This document shows, piece after piece, positions 1 through 7,428 of a stretch of DNA of 19,466 bases. A model generated the notes under the pieces. The model was not told the DNA's origin and did no database searches. It was given only the letters and a program-made list of their open reading frames with translations. Source of the DNA: Peptococcaceae bacterium (lineage in GTDB: Bacteria > Bacillota > DSM-12270 > Thermacetogeniales > Thermacetogeniaceae); assembly GCA_003160265.1 (NCBI GenBank), contig PLQY01000050.1, positions 1-19,466 of the forward strand, in the 5' to 3' direction. The position numbers were made by a program, and so were the translations under genes. The stretch's first letter is position 1; the number at the start of each line of letters is the position of its first letter.

Positions 1-465
1 AGAAAGGTCGTGCTCGGGGTCGGCAATTTGCTTTTGAGGGACGAGGGCGTAGGGATTCACGTGGTAAAGGCGCTTGCCGGACACCAGTTTCCCCCGGACG
101 TGGAGGTCATCGACGGGGCGACTGCAGGCTGTGATCTCTTGCCGTTGATCTCCGGGGCGGAGAGAGTGGTCATCGTGGATGCCCTGCAGGGCGGAGAACC
201 ACCCGGAGCGGTATACCGCCTGACACCGCAGGATTTTGAGCAGGAGTCCCAAGGGGTCGCCGTTTCCCTGCACGACATTAGAATCATGGATGTGTTGAGG
301 ATGCTGGAGCTGATGGAGGGGCATCTCCCACCGATGGTGATTGTCGGGGTCGAGCCGGGCAAGATCGAGGTTGGCCTGGAACTGACTCCCGAGGTAGCGG
401 CCAGTCTCCCCTTTGTCCTGGAACTGGTGATCAAAGAGATACAGGAAGTCGGGAGTGACTTCTGA
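1..465 (+). CDS. [NiFe]-hydrogenase maturation protease (HyaD/HybD/HycI-type, peptidase M52), 5' partial
   Basis: This family cleaves the C-terminal tail of the large subunit of [NiFe] hydrogenases after nickel insertion, in the cytoplasm. The reading frame is open to the left edge (AGA AAG GTC before GTG 10), and the protein already begins inside the family's N-terminal motif VGNLLLRDEGVG, so a few codons including the true start probably lie outside the window. Counting GTG 10 as residue 1, the expected nickel ligands are visible: Glu12 in RDEG, Asp57 in VIVDAL and His88 in SLHD. The visible 151 residues are close to the usual 150-170, so only the extreme N-terminus is missing. Hydrogenase structural genes would be expected just upstream. 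A 78-bp gap separates it from the glycosyltransferase gene. It could process either a group 3 or a group 4 enzyme; sequence alone does not decide. Confidence 0.9.
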   Translation, partial: RKVVLGVGNLLLRDEGVGIHVVKALAGHQFPPDVEVIDGATAGCDLLPLISGAERVVIVDALQGGEPPGAVYRLTPQDFEQESQGVAVSLHDIRIMDVLRMLELMEGHLPPMVIVGVEPGKIEVGLELTPEVAASLPFVLELVIKEIQEVGSDF

Positions 466-484
466 ATACCTGTATATTAACAAT

Positions 485-513
485 GACATCTGACCTCCGA
501 CATCTGGTATCTG
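485..513. repeat. short direct repeat GACATCTG in intergenic spacer
   Basis: GACATCTG occurs at 485-492 and again at 499-506, a 14-bp period. A degenerate third copy TATCTG lies at 508-513. The repeat sits between the hydrogenase protease stop and the ribosome binding site of the next gene. It may be a regulator site or only low-complexity drift; nothing in the sequence decides. Confidence 0.3.
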
Positions 514-543
514 ATTTCAGTTTAATGGAGGATAACCAGTTAA

Positions 544-1683
544 ATGGCGGAAACCAAGCGTGTGCTGATCCTGGCGGTACGCTTCGGCAGCGGGCACTGG
601 CAGGCTGCCCTGGCGCTCAAGAGGGCTCTGGTGCAGGAACACCCGGGAATTGAAGTAGAGGTCGTCAACTATTTCAAATTTGCCGGTTCTTTGTTGGACA
701 TCATACTGCGATCGGTTTATCAGGACCTGATGATCCGCGTGCCGCCCATCTACCGCCACTTCTTTCAGTATACCGATCGCCAGCCCCAGGGCTCCCTGTT
801 TCAAAAAGTCATGAAGGCCTACGGAGTGCCCGCCTTTCTCCTTTACATCAGGCGTAAGAAGCCGGACCTGATCGTCAGCACCTACCCGGTCCCGGCGGCG
901 GTTGTTTCCTGGTTGAAGCAGCACGGCCTGATCAATTGCCCCCTGGTAACCGTGATCACCGATTACGTGCTGCACAAGCTGTGGATCCAGCCGGGCACCG
1001 ATCTCTATATTGCTCCCAACGGGCTGGTGGCCGGGGACCTGGTACGGCAGGGCGTGCTTCCCGAACAGGTGGCGGCGACCGGTATTCCCATCGATCCGCC
1101 CTTTATGAAGAAGGCTGACCGGTTACTGCCCAGGCTGTTGCCTGATCTGCCGGAGGAACTGCAGGGACTGCCCCTGGTTCTGGTGATGAGCGGGCCCAAC
1201 AACTTTGGCGGCGAGTTGAGCCGGATCTGCCGGATGCTGATCGGGCTCCCGGTACCTCACGTGGCAGTAGTGCTGGGCGTGCGTCCCAGGCTGCGGTTGA
1301 ACCTGCGCCAGGCGGTCAGGAAGGGGCCAAACAAGGTATTTATCTTCGGCTACTCCCGGGAAGTGCCCATGTTCATGGCTGCAGCCTCCTGCCTGATCTC
1401 CAAGGCGGGGGGGATCACCTGCAGCGAGGCCCTGGCGGCGGAGGTGCCAATGATCATCTATAAGGCGCTGCCCTGCCAGGAGGAACGGAACCGGGATCTT
1501 CTAACCCGGGAGGGGGCGGCCCTGTCTGCTCAGAATCTGGCCGAACTCGGCACGCTGCTCTGCGACGTGCTGCGAAACGAGGACCTGCGCCTCCGGATGC
1601 GGGATGCGGCTGCCCGCCTGAAGCATCCCGATTCGGCCAGCGCCGCAGCGCAACTCATTGCGCAGCACCTTTTCAGCAGTTGA
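544..1683 (+). CDS. GT28-family glycosyltransferase, MGDG synthase / processive diacylglycerol glucosyltransferase-like
   Basis: This is a GT-B glycosyltransferase of the MurG/MGDG-synthase superfamily, which transfers a sugar from a nucleotide donor to a lipid acceptor such as diacylglycerol on the inner membrane face. The N-terminus carries the FGSGHWQAALAL acceptor-side motif (about residues 14-25) typical of the MGDG_synth domain. The C-terminal half has the donor-binding stretch SKAGGITCSE (about residues 286-295) followed by P-x-I-I-Y. At 379 residues it has the normal length for bacterial homologues, with no signal peptide or clear membrane span, so it is probably peripheral. ATG 544 was chosen because GGAGG lies at 527-531. 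It leads a run with fdhD 22 bp downstream. The acceptor and sugar cannot be read from sequence; glycolipid synthesis is a family-level inference. Confidence 0.82.
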   Translation: MAETKRVLILAVRFGSGHWQAALALKRALVQEHPGIEVEVVNYFKFAGSLLDIILRSVYQDLMIRVPPIYRHFFQYTDRQPQGSLFQKVMKAYGVPAFLLYIRRKKPDLIVSTYPVPAAVVSWLKQHGLINCPLVTVITDYVLHKLWIQPGTDLYIAPNGLVAGDLVRQGVLPEQVAATGIPIDPPFMKKADRLLPRLLPDLPEELQGLPLVLVMSGPNNFGGELSRICRMLIGLPVPHVAVVLGVRPRLRLNLRQAVRKGPNKVFIFGYSREVPMFMAAASCLISKAGGITCSEALAAEVPMIIYKALPCQEERNRDLLTREGAALSAQNLAELGTLLCDVLRNEDLRLRMRDAAARLKHPDSASAAAQLIAQHLFSS

Positions 1684-1705
1684 ATACATTGAAAGGGCGA
1701 AAATC

Positions 1706-2557
1706 ATGAAGCTTGACGAGAACGCCGACAACGGGAGCCAGACACCGGCTTTAGCGGGCGCAGCGGTGATCAGGCGCCGTATCACCAGGATTGATGAGGC
1801 CGGGGCCGCCGATGACGAAGACTTCGTTGTGCGGGAGGCGGCACTCACGGTGAACGTCAACGACAGAGAGCTGGCCACCCTGGTCTGTTCGCCGATGGAC
1901 CTCAAGTACATGACGGTGGGCTTCCTCTGCGCCGAGGGGGTCCTGCTCCAGCGCGATGACCTCGAACAGATCACCATCGATGAGGAGCAGGGGATGGCCT
2001 GGGTGACCACCCGCCGGGATCACCTGGGAGAGAAGGTTTTTCTCAAGCGCTACATCACCCCCTGCTGCGGGCGCGCCCGGGCCTCGTTCTATTTTGCGGC
2101 GGACGCCATGCTCTGCAAGCCGGTCACCGCTCTTCTGCAAGTACCGCTGGCCACGGTGTTGAGCCTGGCGGAGCAGTTGCAGGACCGGTCGTACCTGTTC
2201 CGGCGCACCGGCGGTGTGCACGGGGCAGCCCTGGCCAAAGACGGGGAGATCCTGATCTTCCGGGAGGACATCGGGCGCCACAACACCCTGGACAAGATCT
2301 ACGGTCAGTGTTTTCTGGAGGAGATCCCCCGGGATGATAAAGTCATCGTCTTCAGCGGGCGGGTCTCCTCGGAAATAGTGCTCAAGGTTGCCAAGATGGG
2401 GGTGCCGGTGCTGATCTCCCGTTCGGCTCCCACCGACTTGGCGCTGCAGTTGGCCGACGACCTGGGGGTGACGGTGGCCGGCTTCGCCAGGGGCAACCGC
2501 TGCAACCTCTATGCCCACCCGGAGCGGATTGTCATGAAAGCCGGAGCAGCCCGGTGA
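1706..2557 (+). CDS. fdhD: formate dehydrogenase accessory sulfurtransferase FdhD
   Basis: FdhD passes sulfur from a cysteine desulfurase to the molybdenum/tungsten bis-MGD cofactor, which formate dehydrogenase needs for activity. Family signatures are clear: RTGGVHGAAL, FREDIGRHNTLDKI, FSGRVSSEIVLKVAKMGVP and GFARGN near the C-terminus. The 283-residue length fits the family. The start is ATG 1706, preceded by GAAAGGG at 1691-1697; an upstream in-frame TTG at 1658 lies inside the previous gene and lacks a ribosome binding site. The catalytic-cysteine region reads TPCCGRARA with Cys120 and Cys121, and the second cysteine of the proteobacterial CxxC is absent. One essential cysteine is retained, so activity is still plausible. 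The stop overlaps the mnmA GTG (GTGA), indicating translational coupling. Confidence 0.95.
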   Translation: MKLDENADNGSQTPALAGAAVIRRRITRIDEAGAADDEDFVVREAALTVNVNDRELATLVCSPMDLKYMTVGFLCAEGVLLQRDDLEQITIDEEQGMAWVTTRRDHLGEKVFLKRYITPCCGRARASFYFAADAMLCKPVTALLQVPLATVLSLAEQLQDRSYLFRRTGGVHGAALAKDGEILIFREDIGRHNTLDKIYGQCFLEEIPRDDKVIVFSGRVSSEIVLKVAKMGVPVLISRSAPTDLALQLADDLGVTVAGFARGNRCNLYAHPERIVMKAGAAR

Positions 2558-3642
2558 GCGGCGACGAGGCAGCGCCGCGCCCGGGACGGCGGGTGGTGGT
2601 AGCCATGAGCGGCGGGGTGGACAGCGCCGTGGCTGCCCTGCTGTTAAAATGCCAGGGATACGAGGTGGTCGGCGTCACCATGCAGGTCTGGCCGCGCTCC
2701 GTGGGTGAACGCAGTTGCTGTGGGCTGTCGGCCCTCGACGATGCCCGGCTGGTAGCCTGTCAGTTGGGCATCCCCCACTACGTCCTGGATTTCCGGGCGG
2801 AGTTCGAGGACCGGGTGATCAGCTACTTCTGCAGGGAATACCACTCCGGCCACACCCCTAACCCGTGTATCGCCTGCAACCGTTACCTCAAGTTCGGGAC
2901 GCTGTTGCACAAGGCTCGCGGCCTGGGGGCGGACTACCTGGCCACCGGACACTACGCCCGGATCGAGCGGAGCGACGACGGCAGGTGGCAACTGCGCACG
3001 GCGGCGGACGCCTCCAAGGACCAGACCTACGCCCTCTACCAGATGACCCAGCAGCAACTGGAGCACACTCTCTTCCCCCTGGGAGGATACCGCAAGCAGG
3101 AGGTGCGGCGGATCGCCAGTCAGGCTGATCTGACAGTGGCGGAAAAGGCCGAGAGCCAGGAGATCTGTTTCGTCTCCGGGCAGAGCTACGCCGACTTCGT
3201 GGCCGAGAGAACGGGCTCCACGGGGGCCGAGGGGTTGTTCAGGCATACAGATGGGCAGGTCCTTGGCCGGCACCGGGGCGTCTGCCGCTATACCGTCGGC
3301 CAGCGCAAGGGTCTGGGGCTGACCTATGACTACCCGCTGTATGTGACCAGGATCGATCCCCAGACCAACACCGTGTGGGTGGGGGCGGAGCGGGACCTCT
3401 ACCAAAACAGCCTGATCGCCGGCGAGGTCAACTACATCTCGGGGATACCCCTCGAACGGCCGCAGCCGGTCACGGCCAAGATCCGCTACAAGGCGCCTCA
3501 GGTGGAGGCAGTGGCCGCAGCCATTGGCGAAGACCGGCTCCGGGTGGACTTCCAGGCGCTCCAGAAGGCGATCACCCCGGGCCAGTCGGTGGTTCTGTAC
3601 GACGGCGACATGGTGCTGGGGGGCGGCATAATTGAGACGTGA
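2554..3642 (+). CDS. mnmA: tRNA-specific 2-thiouridylase MnmA
   Basis: MnmA adenylates U34 of the Lys, Glu and Gln tRNAs and replaces its 2-oxygen with sulfur. The ATP pyrophosphatase P-loop SGGVDS lies at residues 19-24. The catalytic Cys108 is in PNPCIACNRYLKF and the second catalytic cysteine, Cys205, in ESQEICFVSG. Other family blocks are ATGHYARI, KDQTYALYQM and YTVGQRKGLGL. At 362 residues it is full length, with the tRNA-binding and C-terminal beta-barrel regions intact. The start is GTG 2554, sharing GTGA with the fdhD stop. It lies in a co-directional run with fdhD upstream and larE downstream, all sulfur-transfer proteins; mnmA more often sits beside a cysteine desulfurase gene, and none is visible here. 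Confidence 0.96.
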   Translation: MSGDEAAPRPGRRVVVAMSGGVDSAVAALLLKCQGYEVVGVTMQVWPRSVGERSCCGLSALDDARLVACQLGIPHYVLDFRAEFEDRVISYFCREYHSGHTPNPCIACNRYLKFGTLLHKARGLGADYLATGHYARIERSDDGRWQLRTAADASKDQTYALYQMTQQQLEHTLFPLGGYRKQEVRRIASQADLTVAEKAESQEICFVSGQSYADFVAERTGSTGAEGLFRHTDGQVLGRHRGVCRYTVGQRKGLGLTYDYPLYVTRIDPQTNTVWVGAERDLYQNSLIAGEVNYISGIPLERPQPVTAKIRYKAPQVEAVAAAIGEDRLRVDFQALQKAITPGQSVVLYDGDMVLGGGIIET

Positions 3643-3660
3643 GAGGCGGAGGGAGTGGAA

Positions 3661-4527
3661 GTGGTGAACGAATGGGCGGACCGGCCTGCGGAGAGCGGGG
3701 AAGAGGGCGAGAGCGATGCCCTGCAAGGCAAGCTGGATAGCTTGAAGTCGTTTATCTCACGGCTGCAGCGGGTGGTGGTGGCCTTTTCCGGGGGGGTCGA
3801 CAGCTCGCTGGTGCTGAAGGCTGCCCTCGATGCCCTGGGACCTGAGAACGTGCTGGCGATAACGGTAGTCTCCCCCCTGATGCCAGAGCGGGATCAGGGT
3901 ACGGCGCAGGCAGTGGCCCAGTCTCTGGGCGCCCGGCACCGGATCATCACCACCGATGAATTGCAGGTGGAAGAGATTGCCGCCAACCCGCCGAACCGCT
4001 GCTGGCACTGCAAGAAAAACACCTTTGCCCTGCTGACCGGCATTGCCCGGCAGGAGGGCTACCTGGCGGTGTTGGACGGCACCAACCGCACCGATTGCAG
4101 CGATTACCGCCCTGGCATGGCTGCCATCCGCAGCTTTGACACTGTCTACAGCCCGCTGCTGGAGTGCGGCCTGGACAAGCAGGAGGTGCGCCGGTTGGCC
4201 AGGGGCCTCGGACTGTCAAACTGGAACCTGCCCGCCCAGGCCTGCCTGGCTTCCCGGATTCCCTACGGTGTGCCGCTGACTATGGAGAGCCTGGAGCAGG
4301 TCGCCCGGGCGGAGGCCGTTTTGATAGAACTCGGCCTGCGCAACGTCAGGGTCAGGCACCACGGCCAGATCGCCAGGATTGAGGTCGCTCCGGAGGAACT
4401 GGACAAGGTGTTGAACCGGGGGTCGTTGCGGGTGATCTCCGGCAGGATCAAGGCCTGCGGCTTTGCCTACGTCACCCTCGACCTGGACGGCTACCGGACC
4501 GGGAGCCTGAACGAGGTGCTGGTTTAG
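3661..4527 (+). CDS. larE: LarE-type ATP-dependent sacrificial sulfur transferase
   Basis: LarE activates and sulfurates the pyridinium-dicarboxylate precursor of the nickel-pincer cofactor of lactate racemase; single-Cys forms lose sulfur from their own cysteine. The PP-loop SGGVDS is at residues 43-48, a conserved RCWHCK with Cys114 and Cys117 follows, and the proposed sacrificial residue is Cys195 in QACLASRIPYG. The C-terminal stretch VRVRHHGQIARIEV is typical of the family. The frame opens at GTG 3655, but GGAGGG at 3648-3653 would be only 1 nt from it. GTG 3661 sits 7 nt downstream of GGAGGG and was chosen; GTG 3664 is also possible. No larA, larB or larC is visible, so the target may be nickel-pincer cofactor made elsewhere or another substrate. 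Confidence 0.88.
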   Translation: MVNEWADRPAESGEEGESDALQGKLDSLKSFISRLQRVVVAFSGGVDSSLVLKAALDALGPENVLAITVVSPLMPERDQGTAQAVAQSLGARHRIITTDELQVEEIAANPPNRCWHCKKNTFALLTGIARQEGYLAVLDGTNRTDCSDYRPGMAAIRSFDTVYSPLLECGLDKQEVRRLARGLGLSNWNLPAQACLASRIPYGVPLTMESLEQVARAEAVLIELGLRNVRVRHHGQIARIEVAPEELDKVLNRGSLRVISGRIKACGFAYVTLDLDGYRTGSLNEVLV

Positions 4528-4627
4528 ACGCCGGGGGGATAGGGTGCCCTCGGTTGTGCCAACGGAAAGATGCTGTCGGCCTGGTTGTGTTGCGGTATAT
4601 TGCCTGCCATAGACCGTGAAGGCGCCG

Positions 4628-4648
4628 AAAAATCGGAAACGGTTCCGA
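4628..4648 (-). terminator. possible second intrinsic terminator of the Mg operon
   Basis: Read on the minus strand, TCGGAA and TTCCGA form a 6-bp stem (4643-4648 with 4633-4638) around a CCGT loop, directly followed by five U residues (4628-4632). It lies downstream of the stronger terminator at 4665-4690. The stem is short, so it may only be a back-up. Confidence 0.45.
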
Positions 4649-4664
4649 AAACCCGGAGAGGATC

Positions 4665-4690
4665 AAAAAATCGCCGGGGTTGCTCCGGCG
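4665..4690 (-). terminator. intrinsic terminator downstream of the NRAMP-related gene
   Basis: On the minus strand CGCCGGAG pairs with CCCCGGCG (4683-4690 with 4672-4679, one G-U pair) around a 3-nt loop, then comes a U tract at 4665-4670. It lies 29 bp past the stop of the transporter gene and closes the minus-strand operon. On the plus strand no T run follows the hairpin, so it is not an obvious terminator for larE. Confidence 0.8.
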
Positions 4691-4718
4691 GCTGTGGAAA
4701 TTCGGGTTTCTAATGGCG

Positions 4719-5978
4719 TCAGGCCAACAGTTGCGGGAAGACGGAGATCGCCACCAGCAGCAGGGTCAGGGCGATCATGATGGCGGTAGTCGCCCAGGAT
4801 ACGGCGTTGAAGACCCGGGAGTTGGTGAACCGGCCCATGATATCCTTGTTGTTGATCAGGATCAGCATGAAGATCAGGATGAAGGGCAGCAGTACCCCGT
4901 TGGCCACTTGAGACCAGAGCATTATAGCGATCAGCGGGGCGTTCGGGATCAGGATCAGCCCCGCCCCGATGACCACCAGGCTGGTGTACAGCCAGTAGAA
5001 GACCGGGGCCTCGCTCCACGTCTTGTCGATGCCGGCCTCGAAACCCAGCGCCTCACAGACATAGTAGGAGGTGGCCAGGGGCAGGATCGAGGCCGAGAAG
5101 ACCGAGGCGTTGAGGAGTCCGAAGCCGAACAGCAGGCCGGCCCACCGGCCGGCCAGCGGCTGCAGGGCGATGGCCGCGTCCTTGGCTGTTGCAATTTGAA
5201 TGTTGTGTACGAACAGCGTGGCGGCGCAGGCCACCACGATGAACACGGCGATGATGTCGGTCATGAAGCAGCCCACGATCACATCCGTCCGGGAGTATGC
5301 GTAATCCTTGGCGGTGATTCCCTTCTCCACCACTGCCGACTGTATGTAGAACTGCATCCAGGGGGCGATGGTCGTCCCGATCAGCCCGATCAGCATGGCC
5401 AGGTAGACCGGGCTGAAGCTGAAGGATGGCACGACCATTGCCTTGAACACGACTCCCCAGTTGGGCTTGGCCATGATCGCCGAGGGGATGTAGCACAGGT
5501 ACAGGGCGGAGGCTACCAGGAAAACACGCTCAACCATCTTGTAGGAACCCTTGATTACAATAAACCAGACCAGGAAGGCGACGATTGGCACAAGGATGTA
5601 TTTGGAGATGTTGAAGATTTCTCCGCTGGCAGCCACGCCGGCGAACTCGGACACTGTGTTGCCCAGATCGGCCAGCAACAGGGCCGCCATCACGAACATG
5701 ATCACCTTGACACCGAAGCGCTCCCGGATCAGGTCGGACAGGCCCTTGCCGGTGACGGCGCCCATGCGGGCGCACATTTCCTGGACGACGATCAGGGCGA
5801 GGGTCATCGGGATGAAGATCCAGAGCAGCTTCAATCCGAAAGAGGCCCCGGCCACCGAATAGGTGGTGATGCCGCCGGCGTCGTTGTCCACGTTGGCGGT
5901 GATGATCCCCGGACCCATGATCGCCAGGAACAGGATCAGAGACGGTAGCAGCAGGTTGAATTTCTTAAATGTTTTCAC
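4719..5978 (-). CDS. NRAMP-related divalent metal (probably Mg2+) transporter
   Basis: This is an integral membrane protein of the NRAMP/SLC11 fold with about 11 hydrophobic segments over 419 residues. The segment-1 signature of Mn/Fe transporters, DPGN, is replaced by DNDAGG (residues 31-36), and the segment-6 MPH motif is replaced by APW (residues 205-207), so the soft methionine ligand is absent. Known NRAMP-related magnesium transporters (MntX of Clostridium acetobutylicum and the NRMT clade) also lack that methionine. With an M-box riboswitch and an MgtE-domain gene upstream, Mg2+ uptake is the best reading. The frame opens at GTG 5987, but GTG 5978 was chosen: AGGTGG lies 5 nt before it and it forms GTGA with the upstream stop, implying translational coupling. 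A strong terminator follows. Confidence 0.88.
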   Translation of the reverse strand: MKTFKKFNLLLPSLILFLAIMGPGIITANVDNDAGGITTYSVAGASFGLKLLWIFIPMTLALIVVQEMCARMGAVTGKGLSDLIRERFGVKVIMFVMAALLLADLGNTVSEFAGVAASGEIFNISKYILVPIVAFLVWFIVIKGSYKMVERVFLVASALYLCYIPSAIMAKPNWGVVFKAMVVPSFSFSPVYLAMLIGLIGTTIAPWMQFYIQSAVVEKGITAKDYAYSRTDVIVGCFMTDIIAVFIVVACAATLFVHNIQIATAKDAAIALQPLAGRWAGLLFGFGLLNASVFSASILPLATSYYVCEALGFEAGIDKTWSEAPVFYWLYTSLVVIGAGLILIPNAPLIAIMLWSQVANGVLLPFILIFMLILINNKDIMGRFTNSRVFNAVSWATTAIMIALTLLLVAISVFPQLLA

Positions 5979-7267
5979 GGCTTCCACCTCATCCAGGACT
6001 TGCTGTGAGTCATGAAGTCGGTGAAGCTCTCCAGCCCGCCGCGGTCAGGGAACACCGTCTCCATGACGTCGTCCACCCTGATGATCCCCAGCAGAACACC
6101 CTGTTCATCGACCACCGGCAGCGCCAGCAGGTCGTACTTGGTGACTGTCTCCTGCACCTTGCGCAGGTCGTCGTCTCCCCGGACGGTAGCGACACGGGAG
6201 CGCATGATGGAGCCCAGCTCTGTTTGAGGTTGGGCGACGATCAGGTCCCGCAGCGGTACTACTCCCATGAGAACTTCCGCGTGGTCGATAACATAGAGAT
6301 AATAGATCGTCTCGGTCGAGGGCTTCAGCTCCCGCAGCCGGTTGATGCAGTCCTCGGCGGTAGTGTCAGCCGGGAAGGAGATGAACTCCGTGGTCATCAG
6401 GGCGCCGGCGGTGTTTTCCTCGTACTCCATCAGTTCCCGGACGTCCTCCGCCTCATCCTTATCCATCAGGTTCAGCAACTCGCTGGATTTCTCCTCAGGC
6501 AGTTCACCAAGGATGTCCGCCGCCTCATCCGGCGGCATGTCCGCCAGCATCTCGGAGGCGCTGGTGCTGTCCATATCGGTGATGATCTCCACCTGGGTAT
6601 CCAGATCGGCCTCGGTCAGGGCCTCGATGGCAGTCTGACGGTCGAGGCCGGCCAGCAGGTGAGTCCGGCTGATGCTGTCCATATCCTCGATGATGTCGGC
6701 CAGGTCGGCCGGGTGCAGGTCTTTCAGCGAGGGGTGTTCCAGGGTAAGGCGCAGGTTGTCCATCTTGGACTCCAGCGGTTTGATGTACTTCCAGTCGACC
6801 AGGTTCTGCGGCTGACCCTTGACGAGGGTTTCCATGCCGATGCGGCGCAGCAGGCCGCGCACGCCCACGTCCACCGCCAGCAGGATCAGTTCGTGGGCGG
6901 TGCCGCTCTTGATCCAGGCCAGCATGATATCATTGACCCGCACCAGCTTTGAACCCTTGGTGTCGATGATCTGCTTGTCGAGCAGCCACTTGCCGACGTA
7001 GAGTTCCTCTTCGGTGAGGTGCTGCAGCTTGTCGGTGAAGACCACGTTAAGCCGGATGCTGCGCTCGTCCCATTGTTCGATCTGGCCGATCCTGATATGC
7101 TTCTGGACGTCCTTGGCGAACTTGATCCCCGTCACCCTGGGATAGTGGTTATCCCAGCGCACCGCTATGTCCCGCAGGCGACCGACCGGCTTGCCGTTTC
7201 GGTCGTAGATCGGCTTGCCGAGCGTCTGGCTGAAGAAGAATTCCCTCTGCGATGTGATCCTTTTCAT
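5975..7267 (-). CDS. soluble MgtE_N/CBS domain protein with PRC-barrel-like N-terminus (no membrane domain)
   Basis: This 430-residue protein has the cytosolic sensor part of an MgtE magnesium channel without its pore. Residues about 10-95 read as a PRC-barrel (GKPIYDRNGKPVGRLRDI), and a second similar stretch (DKQIIDTKGSKLVRVNDI) follows. Residues about 185-290 match the MgtE_N superhelical domain (LHPADLADIIEDM, DMPPDEAADILGELP). Two CBS repeats fill about 295-415 (GALMTTEF, GVVPLRDLIV, LPVVDEQGVLLGIIRVDDVM). No hydrophobic membrane span follows; it ends at WMRWKP. In MgtE these acidic domains bind Mg2+ and gate the channel, so here they may gate or sense for the coupled NRAMP-related transporter. 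ATG 7267 has AGGAGGGG 7 nt upstream. The gene is under an M-box leader. Confidence 0.88.
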   Translation of the reverse strand: MKRITSQREFFFSQTLGKPIYDRNGKPVGRLRDIAVRWDNHYPRVTGIKFAKDVQKHIRIGQIEQWDERSIRLNVVFTDKLQHLTEEELYVGKWLLDKQIIDTKGSKLVRVNDIMLAWIKSGTAHELILLAVDVGVRGLLRRIGMETLVKGQPQNLVDWKYIKPLESKMDNLRLTLEHPSLKDLHPADLADIIEDMDSISRTHLLAGLDRQTAIEALTEADLDTQVEIITDMDSTSASEMLADMPPDEAADILGELPEEKSSELLNLMDKDEAEDVRELMEYEENTAGALMTTEFISFPADTTAEDCINRLRELKPSTETIYYLYVIDHAEVLMGVVPLRDLIVAQPQTELGSIMRSRVATVRGDDDLRKVQETVTKYDLLALPVVDEQGVLLGIIRVDDVMETVFPDRGGLESFTDFMTHSKSWMRWKP

Positions 7268-7428
7268 GGCCTTCCCCTCCTCGCTCAGCGGGACTGACGC
7301 CCCGGTATTAACCTGCCTGGAATCGCTTTTTCAATCCCTGCCTAAATCGGAGGCTGGATACAAGACCTGCGTGCTTTTGCTGTAACTACTGCTTTAAGAC
7401 CTTTTTCGACATCCGAAATCCGGCCAAT

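Noticed and set aside
4680..5948. Long plus-strand open frame of 422 codons, antisense to the transporter
   Set aside because: Its product is dominated by H, D, Q and G, typical of antisense reading of a GC-rich membrane protein gene; the minus strand gives a clear NRAMP-family protein.
5969..6952. Long plus-strand open frame antisense to the MgtE-domain gene
   Set aside because: It matches no family and mirrors codon bias; the minus strand has recognisable MgtE_N and CBS motifs.
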